From Candidatus Saccharibacteria bacterium oral taxon 488 (lineage in GTDB: Bacteria > Patescibacteriota > Saccharimonadia > Saccharimonadales > Saccharimonadaceae), in contig CP047919.1 in NCBI GenBank assembly GCA_010202465.1, positions 372,001 to 436,000 on the forward strand: a stretch of DNA of 64,000 nt, in the 5' to 3' direction. Shown here in pieces: positions 51,560 to 63,300 of the stretch. Position 1 is the stretch's first letter, and the number at the start of each line of letters is the position of its first letter. The notes under the pieces are model-generated. The model was given only the letters and a program-made list of their open reading frames with translations, was not told the origin of the DNA and searched no databases. The position numbers and the translations under genes are program-made.

Positions 51560-53647
51560 CTAGGCGTTGCGCTTTTCGATAATCTCCTGCGCTACGTTTG
51601 GTGGTACTTCCTCGTATTGCGCGAGCTCCATGGTGCTGGCTGCACGGCCCTGTGACATCGAGCGGATGTCTGAGGTGTAACCAAACATGTTCGCCAGCGG
51701 TACAAAGGCCTTGACCAATTTGGCGCCGCCCATCAAATCTTCCATGGCGTCGATGCGACCGCGGCGTGAGTTAAGGTCACCGATGATGTCGCCCATGAAC
51801 TCTTCTGGAGTGGTCACTTCAACTTTCATGACTGGTTCAAGCAGAATTGGTGTTGCTTGCTTGATGCCTTCGCGAGCTGCCAATGAACCTGCCAATGAGA
51901 AGGCCAGCTCTGAGGAGTCGACATCGTGGTATGAGCCATCGTACAGCGTCGCCTTGACGTCAACCACTGGATAGCCAGCGATAACGCCGCCTTCCAAGGT
52001 CTCTTTAATACCTTTCATGACAGCTGGGCGATACTCCTGAGGAACCACGCCGCCCTTAATCTCGTCGATGAATTCAAAGCCCTTGCCCGCCTCGTTTGGC
52101 TCAAAGCGTACCCAAACATCACCATACTGACCGCGACCACCAGACTGCTTGGCGTGCTTACCCTGGACTTCAGCGCGGCCCTTGATTGACTCGCGGAAGG
52201 CCACTTGTGGCTCACCAATGTTCGCTTCAACCTTGAACTCGCGCTTCATGCGGTCGATCAAAATATCCAGGTGCAACTCGCCCATTCCAGACATGATCGT
52301 CTGGCCGGTTTCTTCATCAGTGTGAATGCGGAAAGTTGGGTCTTCCTCGGCCAGGCGCTGCAAGGCGAGCGCCATCTTTTCCTGGTCGGCCTTTGACTTT
52401 GGCTCAACAGCGATGGACACTGGTGGCTCTGGGAATTCAATACTTTCCAGGGCAATTGGGTGCGCTGGGTCGGTCAAGGTATTACCGGTACCCGTGTTCT
52501 TCAAACCAACCACCGCCGCGATGTCGCCAGCACCAATCTTGTCGATCTCCTCGCGCTTGTCAGCATGCATGCGCACGATGCGGCCGATACGCTCTTTGTC
52601 ACCAGTGGTGGTATTCAGGACGTAGCTGCCCGAGCTCAAGACACCGGAATAGACGCGGATAAAGATCAATTTACCGACAAATGGGTCAGTAGCGATCTTG
52701 AACGCCAGGGCGCTCATTGGCTCTTTCTCATCCGGCTTGCGGCCTACTTCGTCGCCAGTCTTTGGATTCTTGCCCCAAATTTCGTCAACGTCCAGCGGGC
52801 TTGGCAGGTAGTCAACCATCAGGTCAAGCACCTTCTCCACGATGACGCCGCGGCCATCACCGCCAGTCACCAAGAAGAAGTCGCCAGCCAGCACGCGCTT
52901 GCGTAGCGCCATTTTCAGTTCATCAATGGTGATTGCCTCTTCACCTTGGTCGAGGAATTTCATCATCAATTCATCGTCAGCCTCGACGGCATTTTCTACC
53001 AGCAGGGCGCGGGCATTCTTTGCCTTCTCCAACACATCAGCTGGGATCTCGCCGACCTTTAGCTCATGATCAGTGTAATCATCATAGGTGTAGGCCTTCA
53101 TGTCGACTAGGTCAACCACGCCGTTAATCGTCTTTTCAAAACCAATTGGCAAGTGAATTGGAAAGGCCTGCTTGCTCAGGCGGTTATGAATTGACTCCAG
53201 CGATTTCCAGAAGTCACCGCCGGTCTGGTTAATCTTGTTAACGAAACAAATGCGCGGCACGCCGTATTTGTTAGCCTGGCGCCACACCGTCTCGGACTGT
53301 GCTTCAACGCCCATCTTGCCGTCAAACACGGTCACTGCACCGTCGAGCACGCGCAGCGAACGCTCCACTTCAGCGGTAAAATCGATGTGCCCTGGGGTGT
53401 CGATAATATTAATCTTATGATCTTTCCAGAAACAGGTCACCGCTGCCGAAGTAATGGTGATGCCGCGCTCCTTTTCCTGCGCCATCCAGTCGGTGGTAGC
53501 ACCATCACCGTCACCCTTGACCACGCCAATTTTATGCGTCAAACCAGTGCGGTACAAAATACCCTCAGTGGTCGTCGTTTTACCGGCGTCAATATGGGCA
53601 ATGATACCAATATTTCTAAAGTTTTGTAATGGAACGTTTGCTGCCAT
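51560..53647 (-). CDS. fusA: Translation elongation factor EF-G
   Basis: 695 aa, full length. G1 AHIDAGKT (17-24), switch region [18 protein letters not shown]3 DTPGHIDF, G4 NKIN (the canonical NKMD Asp is Asn here), and domain IV/V sequence [20 protein letters not shown]. Drives ribosomal translocation. Lies in the str cluster but separated from rpsG by two other genes. Confidence 0.97.
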   Translation of the reverse strand: MAANVPLQNFRNIGIIAHIDAGKTTTTEGILYRTGLTHKIGVVKGDGDGATTDWMAQEKERGITITSAAVTCFWKDHKINIIDTPGHIDFTAEVERSLRVLDGAVTVFDGKMGVEAQSETVWRQANKYGVPRICFVNKINQTGGDFWKSLESIHNRLSKQAFPIHLPIGFEKTINGVVDLVDMKAYTYDDYTDHELKVGEIPADVLEKAKNARALLVENAVEADDELMMKFLDQGEEAITIDELKMALRKRVLAGDFFLVTGGDGRGVIVEKVLDLMVDYLPSPLDVDEIWGKNPKTGDEVGRKPDEKEPMSALAFKIATDPFVGKLIFIRVYSGVLSSGSYVLNTTTGDKERIGRIVRMHADKREEIDKIGAGDIAAVVGLKNTGTGNTLTDPAHPIALESIEFPEPPVSIAVEPKSKADQEKMALALQRLAEEDPTFRIHTDEETGQTIMSGMGELHLDILIDRMKREFKVEANIGEPQVAFRESIKGRAEVQGKHAKQSGGRGQYGDVWVRFEPNEAGKGFEFIDEIKGGVVPQEYRPAVMKGIKETLEGGVIAGYPVVDVKATLYDGSYHDVDSSELAFSLAGSLAAREGIKQATPILLEPVMKVEVTTPEEFMGDIIGDLNSRRGRIDAMEDLMGGAKLVKAFVPLANMFGYTSDIRSMSQGRAASTMELAQYEEVPPNVAQEIIEKRNA

Positions 53648-53770
53648 TTGTCTTTCCTTTGTTAAAAATAGTTATTGTTCGAGATTCTCCGGAGCTATTT
53701 TTACGCACCAAAAAACTACGCTTGAGCTGTATTATAGCAGATGATTGGCGTTTTGTGAATGAGCCTCATC

Positions 53771-54682
53771 TTACCGCGGAATTTGACTACGACCTGATTG
53801 AATCCATTGTATTCCCTTGGCTACTAGTAGATAATCTTTGTTTTGAGCGTCAGACCGACCAAGGAGCGTTGCACGCACCATCATCACTAGAGAATCACAG
53901 ACTCTCGTGGTGGCGAGGGTTTCCACGGAGACAGATTGCACATACATCGCACCCGCCGTATTCAATTCAACCCATTCCCTATTATGAAGCGCGAGGCCCT
54001 TATACATAATATCGTATGGCATATACGGATCAAGTGAAGCCAGTACCTTGCAGTGAATGTTTATCGCCTTAATGACTCGATTAAGGTCTCTATTCGACAA
54101 TCGCCTAAAAGGAATTTCATTAATCGGAATATCTGCTAGCTCCTTGATCATTCGAGCTGAGTCGATACAATTATTGTTTGGATCAACTGGTCGTATATTA
54201 TTCAAATAATCAAGGACCTCAGGCGTGTACAGCTGTAAAATAGCCTTGGCCTGTTCAATATCCATCAGCTGCGGAAACTGGATAAGGACATCCAGCGGAA
54301 CGACATACTGGGCCGTGGTGCCCTCTGGTGTTACGCCAAGACCACCAAGTGCGATTTCTGGATCAGACTTGTTCGCGACAATCAGGCAACCGGCGCACTG
54401 GAGTTTATGATCTTCAATATATACGTATTCTTCTCCGTTTTTGGTATGTTGTTGCACCCATCCGCTTACCGTCATCAGCTGACCGATAAGCCCGGCAAAT
54501 AGTTCTTGGTTAATCCGCACAGTGGCTTCTAGATACTGATGAGGATTGAGCTTTCGAACGTCGGCCATTCGTTCTCGAGCCAGGCGGAGGACAGTGGCGA
54601 CTTGCTGATTGAAAACAGCCTTATCAAGTAACGCAAGGTTCTCGGGCAGCGGGGTGGCAGATGGGGTGGACTCAGTCGTCAT
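53771..54682 (-). CDS. Unrecognised cytosolic protein
   Basis: 303 aa, family not recognised. Mostly helical with Asp/Leu-rich segments; a Cys pair CAGC (~117-120), a conserved-looking GGLGVTPEGTTAQYVVPLDV (~133-152) and HNREWVELNTAGAMYVQSVS (~231-250). No membrane segment. A -10 TATGAT ends 6 nt before the ATG, so the mRNA may be leaderless. Inserted between fusA and yajQ. Confidence 0.65.
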   Translation of the reverse strand: MTTESTPSATPLPENLALLDKAVFNQQVATVLRLARERMADVRKLNPHQYLEATVRINQELFAGLIGQLMTVSGWVQQHTKNGEEYVYIEDHKLQCAGCLIVANKSDPEIALGGLGVTPEGTTAQYVVPLDVLIQFPQLMDIEQAKAILQLYTPEVLDYLNNIRPVDPNNNCIDSARMIKELADIPINEIPFRRLSNRDLNRVIKAINIHCKVLASLDPYMPYDIMYKGLALHNREWVELNTAGAMYVQSVSVETLATTRVCDSLVMMVRATLLGRSDAQNKDYLLVAKGIQWIQSGRSQIPR

Positions 54683-54735
54683 CTCTTAATCATACGGCGT
54701 AAAAGCCGACTGACGCAACCATAACCATAAAGCTC

Positions 54736-55230
54736 TTAGCGATAATTCACGCACTGCAGCGGCGTGTCATAATCATTTTCACGCACCAGGCTAATGACTT
54801 TCTGCAACTCGTCTTTCGAGGCGGAAGTGACGCGGACAAGGTCGCCTTGGATTTGTGGCTTGGCTTTGGGCGCGGCAGCGCGAATGTCGGCAGCAATGCG
54901 CTTGGCGGTCGGCTGGTCGAGGCCTTGCTTGAAGGGAATTTCCCAGGTGGTTTTGAGGTTTGAGGTGACTTTTTCTTTGGTGAGGTCGAGGACTTTACTC
55001 GACTGAGCGCGCGCCGCTAGTTTCTTGCGCACAATATCCAGCACTGCGTCAACTTGCCAGTCATTATCGCCGGTGAGCTTGAGACCCTTTTTATCATCCA
55101 GCCAGTCAATCGCAGCACTCGTTCCCTTAAAATCGTACCGCCCTTGAATCTCTTTTTCTGCCTGCATGAATACATTATTCATCTCGGCTTTATCAATTTC
55201 TGACACGATATCAAATGAAAAACTTGCCAT
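54736..55230 (-). CDS. yajQ: YajQ family nucleotide/RNA-binding protein
   Basis: 164 aa. FSFDIVSEIDKAEMNNVFMQ, GRYDFKGTSAAIDWLDDKKG and the end ENDYDTPLQCVNYR match YajQ (DUF520), a two-domain protein reported to bind c-di-GMP or nucleic acids. GAGGAGG ribosome site; -10 TATAAT 55248-55253 region, directly after the rpsG terminator. Confidence 0.92.
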   Translation of the reverse strand: MASFSFDIVSEIDKAEMNNVFMQAEKEIQGRYDFKGTSAAIDWLDDKKGLKLTGDNDWQVDAVLDIVRKKLAARAQSSKVLDLTKEKVTSNLKTTWEIPFKQGLDQPTAKRIAADIRAAAPKAKPQIQGDLVRVTSASKDELQKVISLVRENDYDTPLQCVNYR

Positions 55231-55258
55231 TTACCCCTCCTCGTTTTCTCCATTATAA

Positions 55259-55290
55259 CAAAAATCGCCCGTTTTTCAGAGCGATTTCTG
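55259..55290 (-). terminator. Terminator after rpsG
   Basis: Minus strand AAATCGCTC / GGGCGATTT with an 8-nt loop, then TTGTTATAAT, which also supplies the next -10 box. Confidence 0.75.
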
Positions 55291-55310
55291 AGTTTACGTT
55301 TTCCCGACAA

Positions 55311-55790
55311 TTAGCCGCGAGCAAAGTGCGCAAAGGCGCGGTTGGCTTCGGCCATCTTGTGGGTGTCTTCCTTCTTCTTAAAGGCAGCACCAGCTTCGTT
55401 GTAGGCGTCAACGATTTCCAATGCCAAACGCTGTGAATATGGCATGCCGCTACGAGCGCGAGCTGATTGCACCAGCCAGCTAAACGCGTAGTGCAACTGA
55501 CGGTGTCCCTGAACTGGGAATGGGATTTGGTAGTTGGCACCACCGACACGGCGGCTCTTCACCTCAAAGTTTGGGCTAACGTTTTTCAAAGCTTTTTCAA
55601 ACACTGCCAATGGATCTTCTGAATCCAATTTTTTAGCAGCGGTTTCCAGGGCAGTGTAAACAGCCCGCTCAGCCGCCAACTTTTTGCCATCCAGCATTGA
55701 CTTGTTAATCAAACGCTGTACCAGCACGCTTTGATAGCGGCGGTCAGGTTGCAATTGGCGTTGTAGTTTCTTGGTAACTTTACGAGGCAT
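55311..55790 (-). CDS. rpsG: Small ribosomal subunit protein uS7
   Basis: 159 aa. SVLVQRLINKSMLDGKKLAA, VKSRRVGGANYQIPFPVQGH and EIVDAYNEAGAAFKKKEDTH are S7 features; organises the 30S head. Two nt after rpsL. Confidence 0.97.
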   Translation of the reverse strand: MPRKVTKKLQRQLQPDRRYQSVLVQRLINKSMLDGKKLAAERAVYTALETAAKKLDSEDPLAVFEKALKNVSPNFEVKSRRVGGANYQIPFPVQGHRQLHYAFSWLVQSARARSGMPYSQRLALEIVDAYNEAGAAFKKKEDTHKMAEANRAFAHFARG

Positions 55791-55792
55791 GA

Positions 55793-56206
55793 TTACTTAT
55801 CCCCTTTCTTGGTACCGTACTTTGAACGGCCCCGCTTGCGGTTGTTGACGCCCTGGAGGTCCAACGCACCGCGGACGATGTGGTAGCGCACACCCGGAAG
55901 GTCAGGCACACGACCACCGCGGATCAAGACCACAGCGTGCTCCTGTAAGTTGTGACCTTCACCACCGATGTAGGCCCAGACTTCGTAGCCGTTGTTTAGT
56001 TTCACGCGGGCAACTTTACGCAGCGCTGAGTTTGGTTTCTTTGGCGTCTTGGTCGTCACGCGCACACAAACACCGCGCTTGAGCGGTGCATTTTGGTCAT
56101 AGTAACGCGTCTTCAGGGCGTTATGAATGCGACCGAGTGCCGGTGACTTGGACTTTTTCTTAGCCGTTTGGCGCGGCTTGCGCACCAATTGGTTGATTGT
56201 TGGCAT
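55793..56206 (-). CDS. rpsL: Small ribosomal subunit protein uS12
   Basis: 137 aa from the ATG at 56206, which has AAGGAG 7 nt upstream; the longer frame is leader. [40 protein letters not shown] (decoding-centre Lys) and [16 protein letters not shown] are typical. Confidence 0.96.
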   Translation of the reverse strand: MPTINQLVRKPRQTAKKKSKSPALGRIHNALKTRYYDQNAPLKRGVCVRVTTKTPKKPNSALRKVARVKLNNGYEVWAYIGGEGHNLQEHAVVLIRGGRVPDLPGVRYHIVRGALDLQGVNNRKRGRSKYGTKKGDK

Positions 56207-56414
56207 CCAATTTCTCCTTGGTTGATTTAGTGACTTATGGCGATTCGCCTGGTGGCACAAAGTGGGCTGGCGCGCGATTTTGCACGCAAAAACCAGCTTC
56301 TCTTAGCGCCTACGGCTTGGATTCAGCAACTCCGCCCCGTGTCTATACCTTTCCTGCCGAGCATGCAGCCTGTACACATTCAAACCACCGCTTACTCCGA
56401 AAAGAGGAAACTCT
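56207..56414 (-). promoter_or_regulatory. ~200-nt structured leader of rpsL-rpsG
   Basis: From a -10 TATAAT preceded by TGC (56421-56426) to rpsL. It can fold AGCTGG...CCAGCc around a T-rich loop and a small perfect GGCG-AAT-CGCC hairpin near the gene. No terminator. Length is unusual in this compact genome, so it may carry an autoregulatory site. Confidence 0.45.
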
Positions 56415-56450
56415 GGGGAGATTATAGCATAGATTGCGTGCAATTGCTAT

Positions 56451-56485
56451 AGAAAAACCGCCCCGTAGCCATCGGAGCGGTTTCT
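56451..56485 (-). terminator. Terminator after rpoC
   Basis: Minus strand AACCGCTCCG / CGGGGCGGTT (one mismatch) with 7-nt loop, then TTTCTAT. Confidence 0.85.
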
Positions 56486-56505
56486 GAGAAAGAAGGCTGG
56501 CTGGC

Positions 56506-59500
56506 TTATACCGCTACAGCTAATTCCTTTTCCTGATTATCAGCGAACTCGTCCTCGCTTGGCTCGTCGGTTTCCGTCTCTTCGACAGCACCCGTCCCCA
56601 CTGGGATCTTACGGCCGATGATGACGTTTTCCTTGAGGCCATGCAAGTGGTCAGCGCGACCAGATACGGCAGCGTTGATCAGCACGCGAGTAGTGTCCTG
56701 GAAGGATGCAGCCGATAGCCACGAGTCGCTCCAGATGGACACCTTGGTGATACCGAGCAGCAACTGAGTGTAGCTGATGAGGTTCTTGTCCTCAGCAGCT
56801 AGTTGCTTGTTGGTGTTCACCACCGCAGCCTTAGAGACGATATCGCCCGTCACAAAGTCGCTGTTGCCAGCATCTTCGATCTGGACGCGGCTGAACATCT
56901 GGCGAACGATGATCTCCAGGTGCTTGTCGGCCACGTCTTGACCCTGAGCGGCGTAAATGCGCAGCACTTCGTTGATGATGTAGCGCTGAGTTGCCTCGAC
57001 GCCCTTGAGGCGCATCAAGTCATGCAGGTTCAATGAACCAGCCGTCAAGCGGTCGCCAGCCTCGACGACGTCGTTAGCCTTAACGACCAACTGCATAGTG
57101 CCTGGGATTTCGTAGCGAGCTGGTGCGCCAGCTTCAGCGGCGATCACCAAGGTGCCTTCTGCTGCTTCAACCACACCATCAAATGGTGCGATGAGCGGGC
57201 GAGTGTCACCTTCGCCAGTTGCCAGCACGTCGCCAGCCTTGACGCTTGAGCCAGCCTTGACCACGATGGTTCGGCCGTCTAACGGCAAGCGCTCAACTTT
57301 TCCGGACTCTGGAGTAACTTGGACGATGTACTTTTTGCCATCTTCCCAAACGTCAACTAACCCAGCAATTTCCGTAACAAACGCCTGACCCTTTGGCGTG
57401 CGCGCCTCGAACAATTCTTCAACACGCGGCAGACCCTGGGTGATGTCGCCACCAGCCACACCAGAGTTGTGGAAGGTACGCAAGGTCAGCTGAGTACCCG
57501 GCTCACCGACTGACTGAGCAGCGATGACACCGACTGGCTGATGATTGCCGACCAGTTTACCGGTTGACATATCGACACCGTAGCTGCGCTGTGGAATGCC
57601 GTTGAGGTTGTTGGTTGACAAGACTGATTGGATCTTGACGCTCTGGACGCTTTCATCATCATCAATTGAATCAGCGATTTCTCGGGTAATTAATTCGTCC
57701 TTGTTGACGTGACCTGGAATTGTCTCGGCAGCGTACCGGCCAGCCAAGCGGTTCGAGAAGTCAATCATCGTTTCCTCAGTTTCTGAGCGGTAGATCGCGT
57801 AACCTTCGTCGTCACCTTCAACGTCCTCAACCGTGAAGACGTCCTGTGCCACATCAACCAACCGGCGCGTCAGGTAGCCTGAGTCGGCGGTCTTGAGCGC
57901 GGTGTCGATCAGACCCTTACGCGCACCACGTGTTGCCACGAAGGCCTCCAGGCTGGACAAACCGCCGGTGTAGGAGCTACGGATTGGCAGCTCAATTTCG
58001 CGGTTAGCGGCGTCGACCTGAATACCGATCATGGCGCTAGCGAGCTTGACGTTCGAGATGTCACCACGAGCGCCAGAGTTGACCATCATCGAGATACTGG
58101 TGTCCATGTGCGCCAGCTGATCCTGGAGAAAGGCCGTGATCTTATTGTCCACATTCCGCCAGGCATTCACCGTCAAGTTGTAGCGCTCGTCCTCGGTGAT
58201 CAAACCTTGGTCAAATTGCTCAGAAATCAAGGCCGCCTTGGCGTCGCCCTCAGCCACAAACTCAGCGATCTCGTCAAAGTGCACATAGTCAGTCATACCG
58301 GTCGACACGGCCGCAGTTGTCGCAAAGCGAAAGGCTTGACCCTTCATGCGATCAGCGATCTTGGCGGTTTCCTCGGCACCGTACTTGTTGAAGATTTGTG
58401 CCAATACTTTTTTCAGCTGCTTCTTAGTCTGGACGTTGTTGTCGTATGGGAAGTCCTCTGGCAGAATCTCGTTAAAGAAGACGCGGCCCAAGGTCGTCTG
58501 GCGCAGCTTACCCTTAGCATAGATGCGAATTGGTGTTTGCAGCTGGATAGCACCCTTGTCGTACGCCAGTTCCGCCTCGTAGACCGAGCTAAATGCCTTG
58601 ACATTATCAGTTTGCGCCTGCGGCTTGTCATAGGTCAGGTAGTAGTTACCGAGCACGATGTCCTGCGAGATGTGCAGCACCGGCGCACCGTCGGCAGGCT
58701 TCAATAGGTTGTTGGTGGCGCTCATCAGCTCGCGCGCCTCGGCCTGCGCTTCCTTGGAAAGCGGCAGGTGCACGGCCATCTGGTCACCGTCAAAGTCGGC
58801 GTTAAAGCCAGCACAGACCAGCGGATGGAGCTGAATCGCTTTACCCTCGACGAGAACTGGCTGGAAGGATTGAATTGACAAGCGGTGCAAGCTCGGTGCG
58901 CGGTTGAGCAGCACGTACTTGCCCTTGATCGCCTCGTCAAGCGCATCCCATACAACCGCTTCACCCGACTCGATCAAGCGAGTTGCTGAGCGAATGTTGT
59001 GGGCAAATTCACCCTTGATCAGCCAGCTGATGACGAACGGCTTGAATAGTTCGAGCGCCATTTGTTTCGGCAGACCGCACTGATTGATCTTTAGCTTCGG
59101 GCCGACGACAATGACCGAGCGGCCAGAGTAATCGACACGCTTACCGAGCAGGTTCTGGCGGAAGCGGCCTTGCTTGCCTTTGAGCATATCGCTGATTGAC
59201 TTGAGGCGACGACGGCTGCCAGTCGAGCTGACCGCCCGACCACCGCGCGCCGCTGCGTTGTCGATCAGGGCGTCGACGGCCTCTTGCAGCATGCGTCGTT
59301 CATTGCGCTGAATCACTTCTGGCGCGTTGAGTTCGACCAGCTTCTTCAGGCGATTATTGCGGTTGATGATGCGGCGATACAGATCGTTCAGGTCAGACGT
59401 CGCAAACCGACCACCACTGAGGGCGACCATTGGACGGAGGTCCGGTGGGATGACTGGTAGTACCGTCAGGCAGAGGCTGGATGGCTTGATGCCAGCAGCC

Positions 59501-60354
59501 TGCATGCTCTCGAGCATCTTCAGACGCTTGAGCAGTTTCTTCTCGCGCTGACCCTTGGCGTGTTCAGCCTCCTCGCTCAGCTGGGCGATCAGTTCTGACA
59601 GATCAATTTCATCCAGCAGTGCCTTGAGCGCACTGGCACCCATGCCGACCTCGATCAGCTCGTCGTACTCCTCTGGCAAGTTACGATAATCCGTCTCCGA
59701 GATCAGCGCACCCTTGACGAGGCTCTCGAGCTGTGATTTTTTCGTGGTGTACTTGTCATTAAGCTCGTCAACCTCACGGCTTTGCTCTTTCGCGAGTTGC
59801 TTGATATCAGCGCCGTCAGCCTCGGCGAGCTGCTCGTAGCGCATCTTGATCGCCATCCGGCCCGCCTCAGTCTCAGCCTCCAAATCCGCCAGGTATTGGT
59901 CGCGGGTGATCTCATCAACCTTGAGAATGACATAGGTTGCAAAGTAGGCGATCCGCTCAATATTACGCACTGTCATCCCCAGTAGCAAGCTCATAGCGCT
60001 CGGCGTACCGCGCATAAACCAGATGTGTGCCACTGGCGCGGCCAGCTGAATGTGGCCCATGCGCTCGCGGCGAACGATTGACTTGGTGACGAGCTCGCCG
60101 TTTTTATCGACGGCAGCCTCGCGTGAACGCACGCCCTTGAGCTTGGAATCATGCGGATTGATGTCCTTGACCGGACCGAAAATCCGCTCGCAGAACAAGC
60201 CATCGCGCTCTGGCTTTTGGGTGCGATAATTGATCGTCTCTGGCTTGAGAACCTCGCCGTGACTCCACTTTAGGATGTCCTCGGCGCTGGCCACCGCTAG
60301 GCGCACCGCATCAAAATCGCTAATTCCGGTCGCGTTAAATGAATATTGCGCCAT
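56506..60354 (-). CDS. rpoC: RNA polymerase beta' subunit lacking both zinc sites
   Basis: 1282 aa. Active-site NADFDGDQM (518-526), bridge/trigger region [20 protein letters not shown] (811-830) and [20 protein letters not shown]. The N-terminal zinc ribbon, normally four Cys between FGPVKD and RRERMGH, is replaced by a Cys-free stretch (62-95). The second site is also lost: the Cys after the trigger region is Val847, and the CxxxxxxCxxC knuckle reads [16 protein letters not shown] (911-926). Follows rpoB by 1 nt. Extra tail of ~35 acidic residues. Confidence 0.97.
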   Translation of the reverse strand: MAQYSFNATGISDFDAVRLAVASAEDILKWSHGEVLKPETINYRTQKPERDGLFCERIFGPVKDINPHDSKLKGVRSREAAVDKNGELVTKSIVRRERMGHIQLAAPVAHIWFMRGTPSAMSLLLGMTVRNIERIAYFATYVILKVDEITRDQYLADLEAETEAGRMAIKMRYEQLAEADGADIKQLAKEQSREVDELNDKYTTKKSQLESLVKGALISETDYRNLPEEYDELIEVGMGASALKALLDEIDLSELIAQLSEEAEHAKGQREKKLLKRLKMLESMQAAGIKPSSLCLTVLPVIPPDLRPMVALSGGRFATSDLNDLYRRIINRNNRLKKLVELNAPEVIQRNERRMLQEAVDALIDNAAARGGRAVSSTGSRRRLKSISDMLKGKQGRFRQNLLGKRVDYSGRSVIVVGPKLKINQCGLPKQMALELFKPFVISWLIKGEFAHNIRSATRLIESGEAVVWDALDEAIKGKYVLLNRAPSLHRLSIQSFQPVLVEGKAIQLHPLVCAGFNADFDGDQMAVHLPLSKEAQAEARELMSATNNLLKPADGAPVLHISQDIVLGNYYLTYDKPQAQTDNVKAFSSVYEAELAYDKGAIQLQTPIRIYAKGKLRQTTLGRVFFNEILPEDFPYDNNVQTKKQLKKVLAQIFNKYGAEETAKIADRMKGQAFRFATTAAVSTGMTDYVHFDEIAEFVAEGDAKAALISEQFDQGLITEDERYNLTVNAWRNVDNKITAFLQDQLAHMDTSISMMVNSGARGDISNVKLASAMIGIQVDAANREIELPIRSSYTGGLSSLEAFVATRGARKGLIDTALKTADSGYLTRRLVDVAQDVFTVEDVEGDDEGYAIYRSETEETMIDFSNRLAGRYAAETIPGHVNKDELITREIADSIDDDESVQSVKIQSVLSTNNLNGIPQRSYGVDMSTGKLVGNHQPVGVIAAQSVGEPGTQLTLRTFHNSGVAGGDITQGLPRVEELFEARTPKGQAFVTEIAGLVDVWEDGKKYIVQVTPESGKVERLPLDGRTIVVKAGSSVKAGDVLATGEGDTRPLIAPFDGVVEAAEGTLVIAAEAGAPARYEIPGTMQLVVKANDVVEAGDRLTAGSLNLHDLMRLKGVEATQRYIINEVLRIYAAQGQDVADKHLEIIVRQMFSRVQIEDAGNSDFVTGDIVSKAAVVNTNKQLAAEDKNLISYTQLLLGITKVSIWSDSWLSAASFQDTTRVLINAAVSGRADHLHGLKENVIIGRKIPVGTGAVEETETDEPSEDEFADNQEKELAVAV

Positions 60355-60355
60355 C

Positions 60356-63300
60356 TTACGCCTCCTCCTTTATTTCTTCTACTTCGTCAATATCTTGTAC
60401 GCTCATACCGGCCTCGATGTCGCCGATGTCGTCTGATTCATCTAAGTAAACTTGGTCATCGTCATCGTCGTCGCTCGCGGCTTGTGGCACGGTCTTGTCA
60501 GCTGGGCCACTGGAGGCGATGACATGCTCAGCGTCAACCACGCCGCCCTCGTCAAGCAGATCAACCCGAAGGCCCAATCCCTGGAGCTCCTTGACAAGCA
60601 CGTTGAAGGATTCTGGCAGTTTTGGCCCGACGATTGGCTCGTCCTTGATGATTGACTCGTAGGCCTTGGCACGGCCATACACGTCGTCAGACTTGATAGT
60701 TAGCATTTCCTGCAAGGTCGCCGCAGCACCGTAAGCTTCCAATGCCCAGACCTCCATCTCGCCGAAGCGCTGACCACCGTTCTGTGCTTTACCGCCGAGC
60801 GGCTGCTGAGTAACCATGGTGTATGGACCAGTTGAGCGGGCGTGAATCTTGTCAGAGACCATGTGGTGTAGCTTAATCATATGCATCACGCCAACTGTGG
60901 TGCGCTCTTCAAATGCTTCACCGGTCCGACCATCAAAGAGTTGTGATTTACCATCGCGGGCAAAGCCTGCTTTTTCTAATTCATCAGAAATCGTGGCTGA
61001 CGGCACACCATCAAACGACGGCGTCGCCACACGGTAACCTAGTGCCCGCGCTGCCATACCGAGGTGCGTTTCAAACAGCTGACCGAGGTTCATACGGCTC
61101 GGCACACCCAGCGGGTTCAAGATCACGTCAACTGGCGTACCGTCTTCCATGAATGGCATATCCTCGACCGGCAGTACCCGCGCGACCACGCCCTTGTTAC
61201 CGAAGCGACCAGCCATCTTGTCACCGACACCGATCTTGCGCATCTGCGCCACAAAGATTTGGATTTGCATCAACACGCCGGCCTTGAGCTCGTGGCCATT
61301 CTCGCGGCTAAAGATCTTGACACCGACAACCTTGCCGCCGCCAGCATTGTTCATGCGCTGTGAAGTGTCACGGACATCCTTGGCTTTTTCACCAAAGATA
61401 GCGCGCAGCAGACGCTCCTCAGAGCTAAGCTCCTGCTCGCCTTTCGGCGTAATCTTACCAACCAAGACGTCGCCAGCCTTGACCTCAGAACCAATTTGCA
61501 CGATACCATTTTCGTCTAAGTGACGCAGACTGTCTTCTGACACATTCGGAATGTCGCGGGTGACGATCTCTGGGCCGAGCTTGGTCTCGCGAACCTCCAC
61601 GTTATAATCCTTGATATTAATGCTGGTCAAGCGATCGTCCTCCACCAAGCGGCGACTGAGGATAATCGCGTCCTCCATGTTGTAACCACCCCACGGCATA
61701 AAGGCCACCGTCAGGTTTCGCCCCAGCGCGATCTCGCCCTCGGCAATTGATGCGCCCTCGACGAGGATGTCGCCCTGCTTGACCCTATCGCCACGCGCCA
61801 CGCGAACCTTTTGGTTGTAGCAGCGATCGTCATTATTCTTGACAAAGTGCCGTAGCGTATAGACCTTGACGCCATCAGCGTACTTGACATGAATTTCATC
61901 AGCGTCAGCCCGCACTACTTCGCCATCAGCCTCGGCCTGGATCAGGTGGCCACTATTCTCGGCCACCGCCTGCTCAATACCGGTACCGACAACCGCTGGC
62001 TCTGGCGTGAGCAGCGGCACTGCTTGGCGCTGCATGTTCGAGCCAGTCAAGGCGCGGTCGACGCGGGTTTTTTCGATAAACGGCACTAGCGCCGCCGTCG
62101 AGCCGAGGATCTGCTTGTGAGCAGCGTCCATAAAGGTAACTTCTTCGACGTCAACCTGACCTGGCTGGAGGAATTTACGGGCGCTGACACGGCTGTCGGT
62201 GAACGACTTGTCGTCATTCAAGCGTGCTCCGGCGTCGGCGATGACTTCGCTGGCTTCCTGGGCAGCATCCAGATAGACCACTTCGTCTGTCACCCGACCA
62301 TCGGTGACGCGCAGGTATGGCGTCTCGATAAAGCCATACTCATTGACACGCGCGTAGGTAGCGAGGTTCAGCACCAGACCAACGTTAGCGCCCTCTGGCG
62401 TCTCCACCGAGCAGATACGGCCGTAATGCGTTGGGTGAGCGTCGCGCACGTCAAAACCGGCGCGCTCGCGGCTCAAACCGCCCGGCCCCATCGAGCTCAA
62501 TCGGCGCTTGTGGCTCAGTTCGGACAGTGGATTGACCTCATCGAGGAGCTGACTGAGCTGCGAACTAGTAAAGAACTCGCGCACTGCTGCCACCACTGGT
62601 CGTGCATTGATCAACTGGCTCGGCGTGACGTTCTCCATATCAGCCACACTCATCCGGTCCATGGCGTTGCGCTGCATTCTGAGCATACCGACGCGGAACT
62701 GACGGGCAATCAGTTCGCCGACTAGCTTGACGCGGCGATTACTCAGGGCATCGATGTCATCAGCTGGCTCTTGGGTGTTGTTGAGGCGAATGATTTCGCG
62801 GATGATGGCCACCAGGTCACTCATCTGGAAAATACGATTCTCAGCGGTGTTAGCAACGTCCAGACCCAAACGCTGGTTCATCTTGTACCGGCCAACTCGA
62901 CTATAATCAAATCGCTTGAAATCAAAGAACATTCGCTCAATCATCTGGCGCGCATTATCAACTGTCGCCAAGTCACCCGGCCGCAGGCGACGATAGACTT
63001 CGATCAGCGCTTCATTGGCGCCACGCGCAGTGTCTTTTTCGAGCGTTTCTTGAATGTAGCTGGTCTCGCCCGTGTCAATGTCAGCAAACAGTTCGCGAAT
63101 TTCTGACGTTTTTGGATGGCCCAAAGCCCGCAGTAATGTCGTCACTGGCAATTTACGACGGCGGTCAATCTTGACATAAATCGTGCCATTGGTTGCCGTT
63201 TCAAACTCCAGCCATGCACCACGACCTGGGATCATCTTGGCACCGTAATAGTTACGGCCAGCCACCGTATCGGCGGTAAAGAACACACCGGCTGAGCGAA

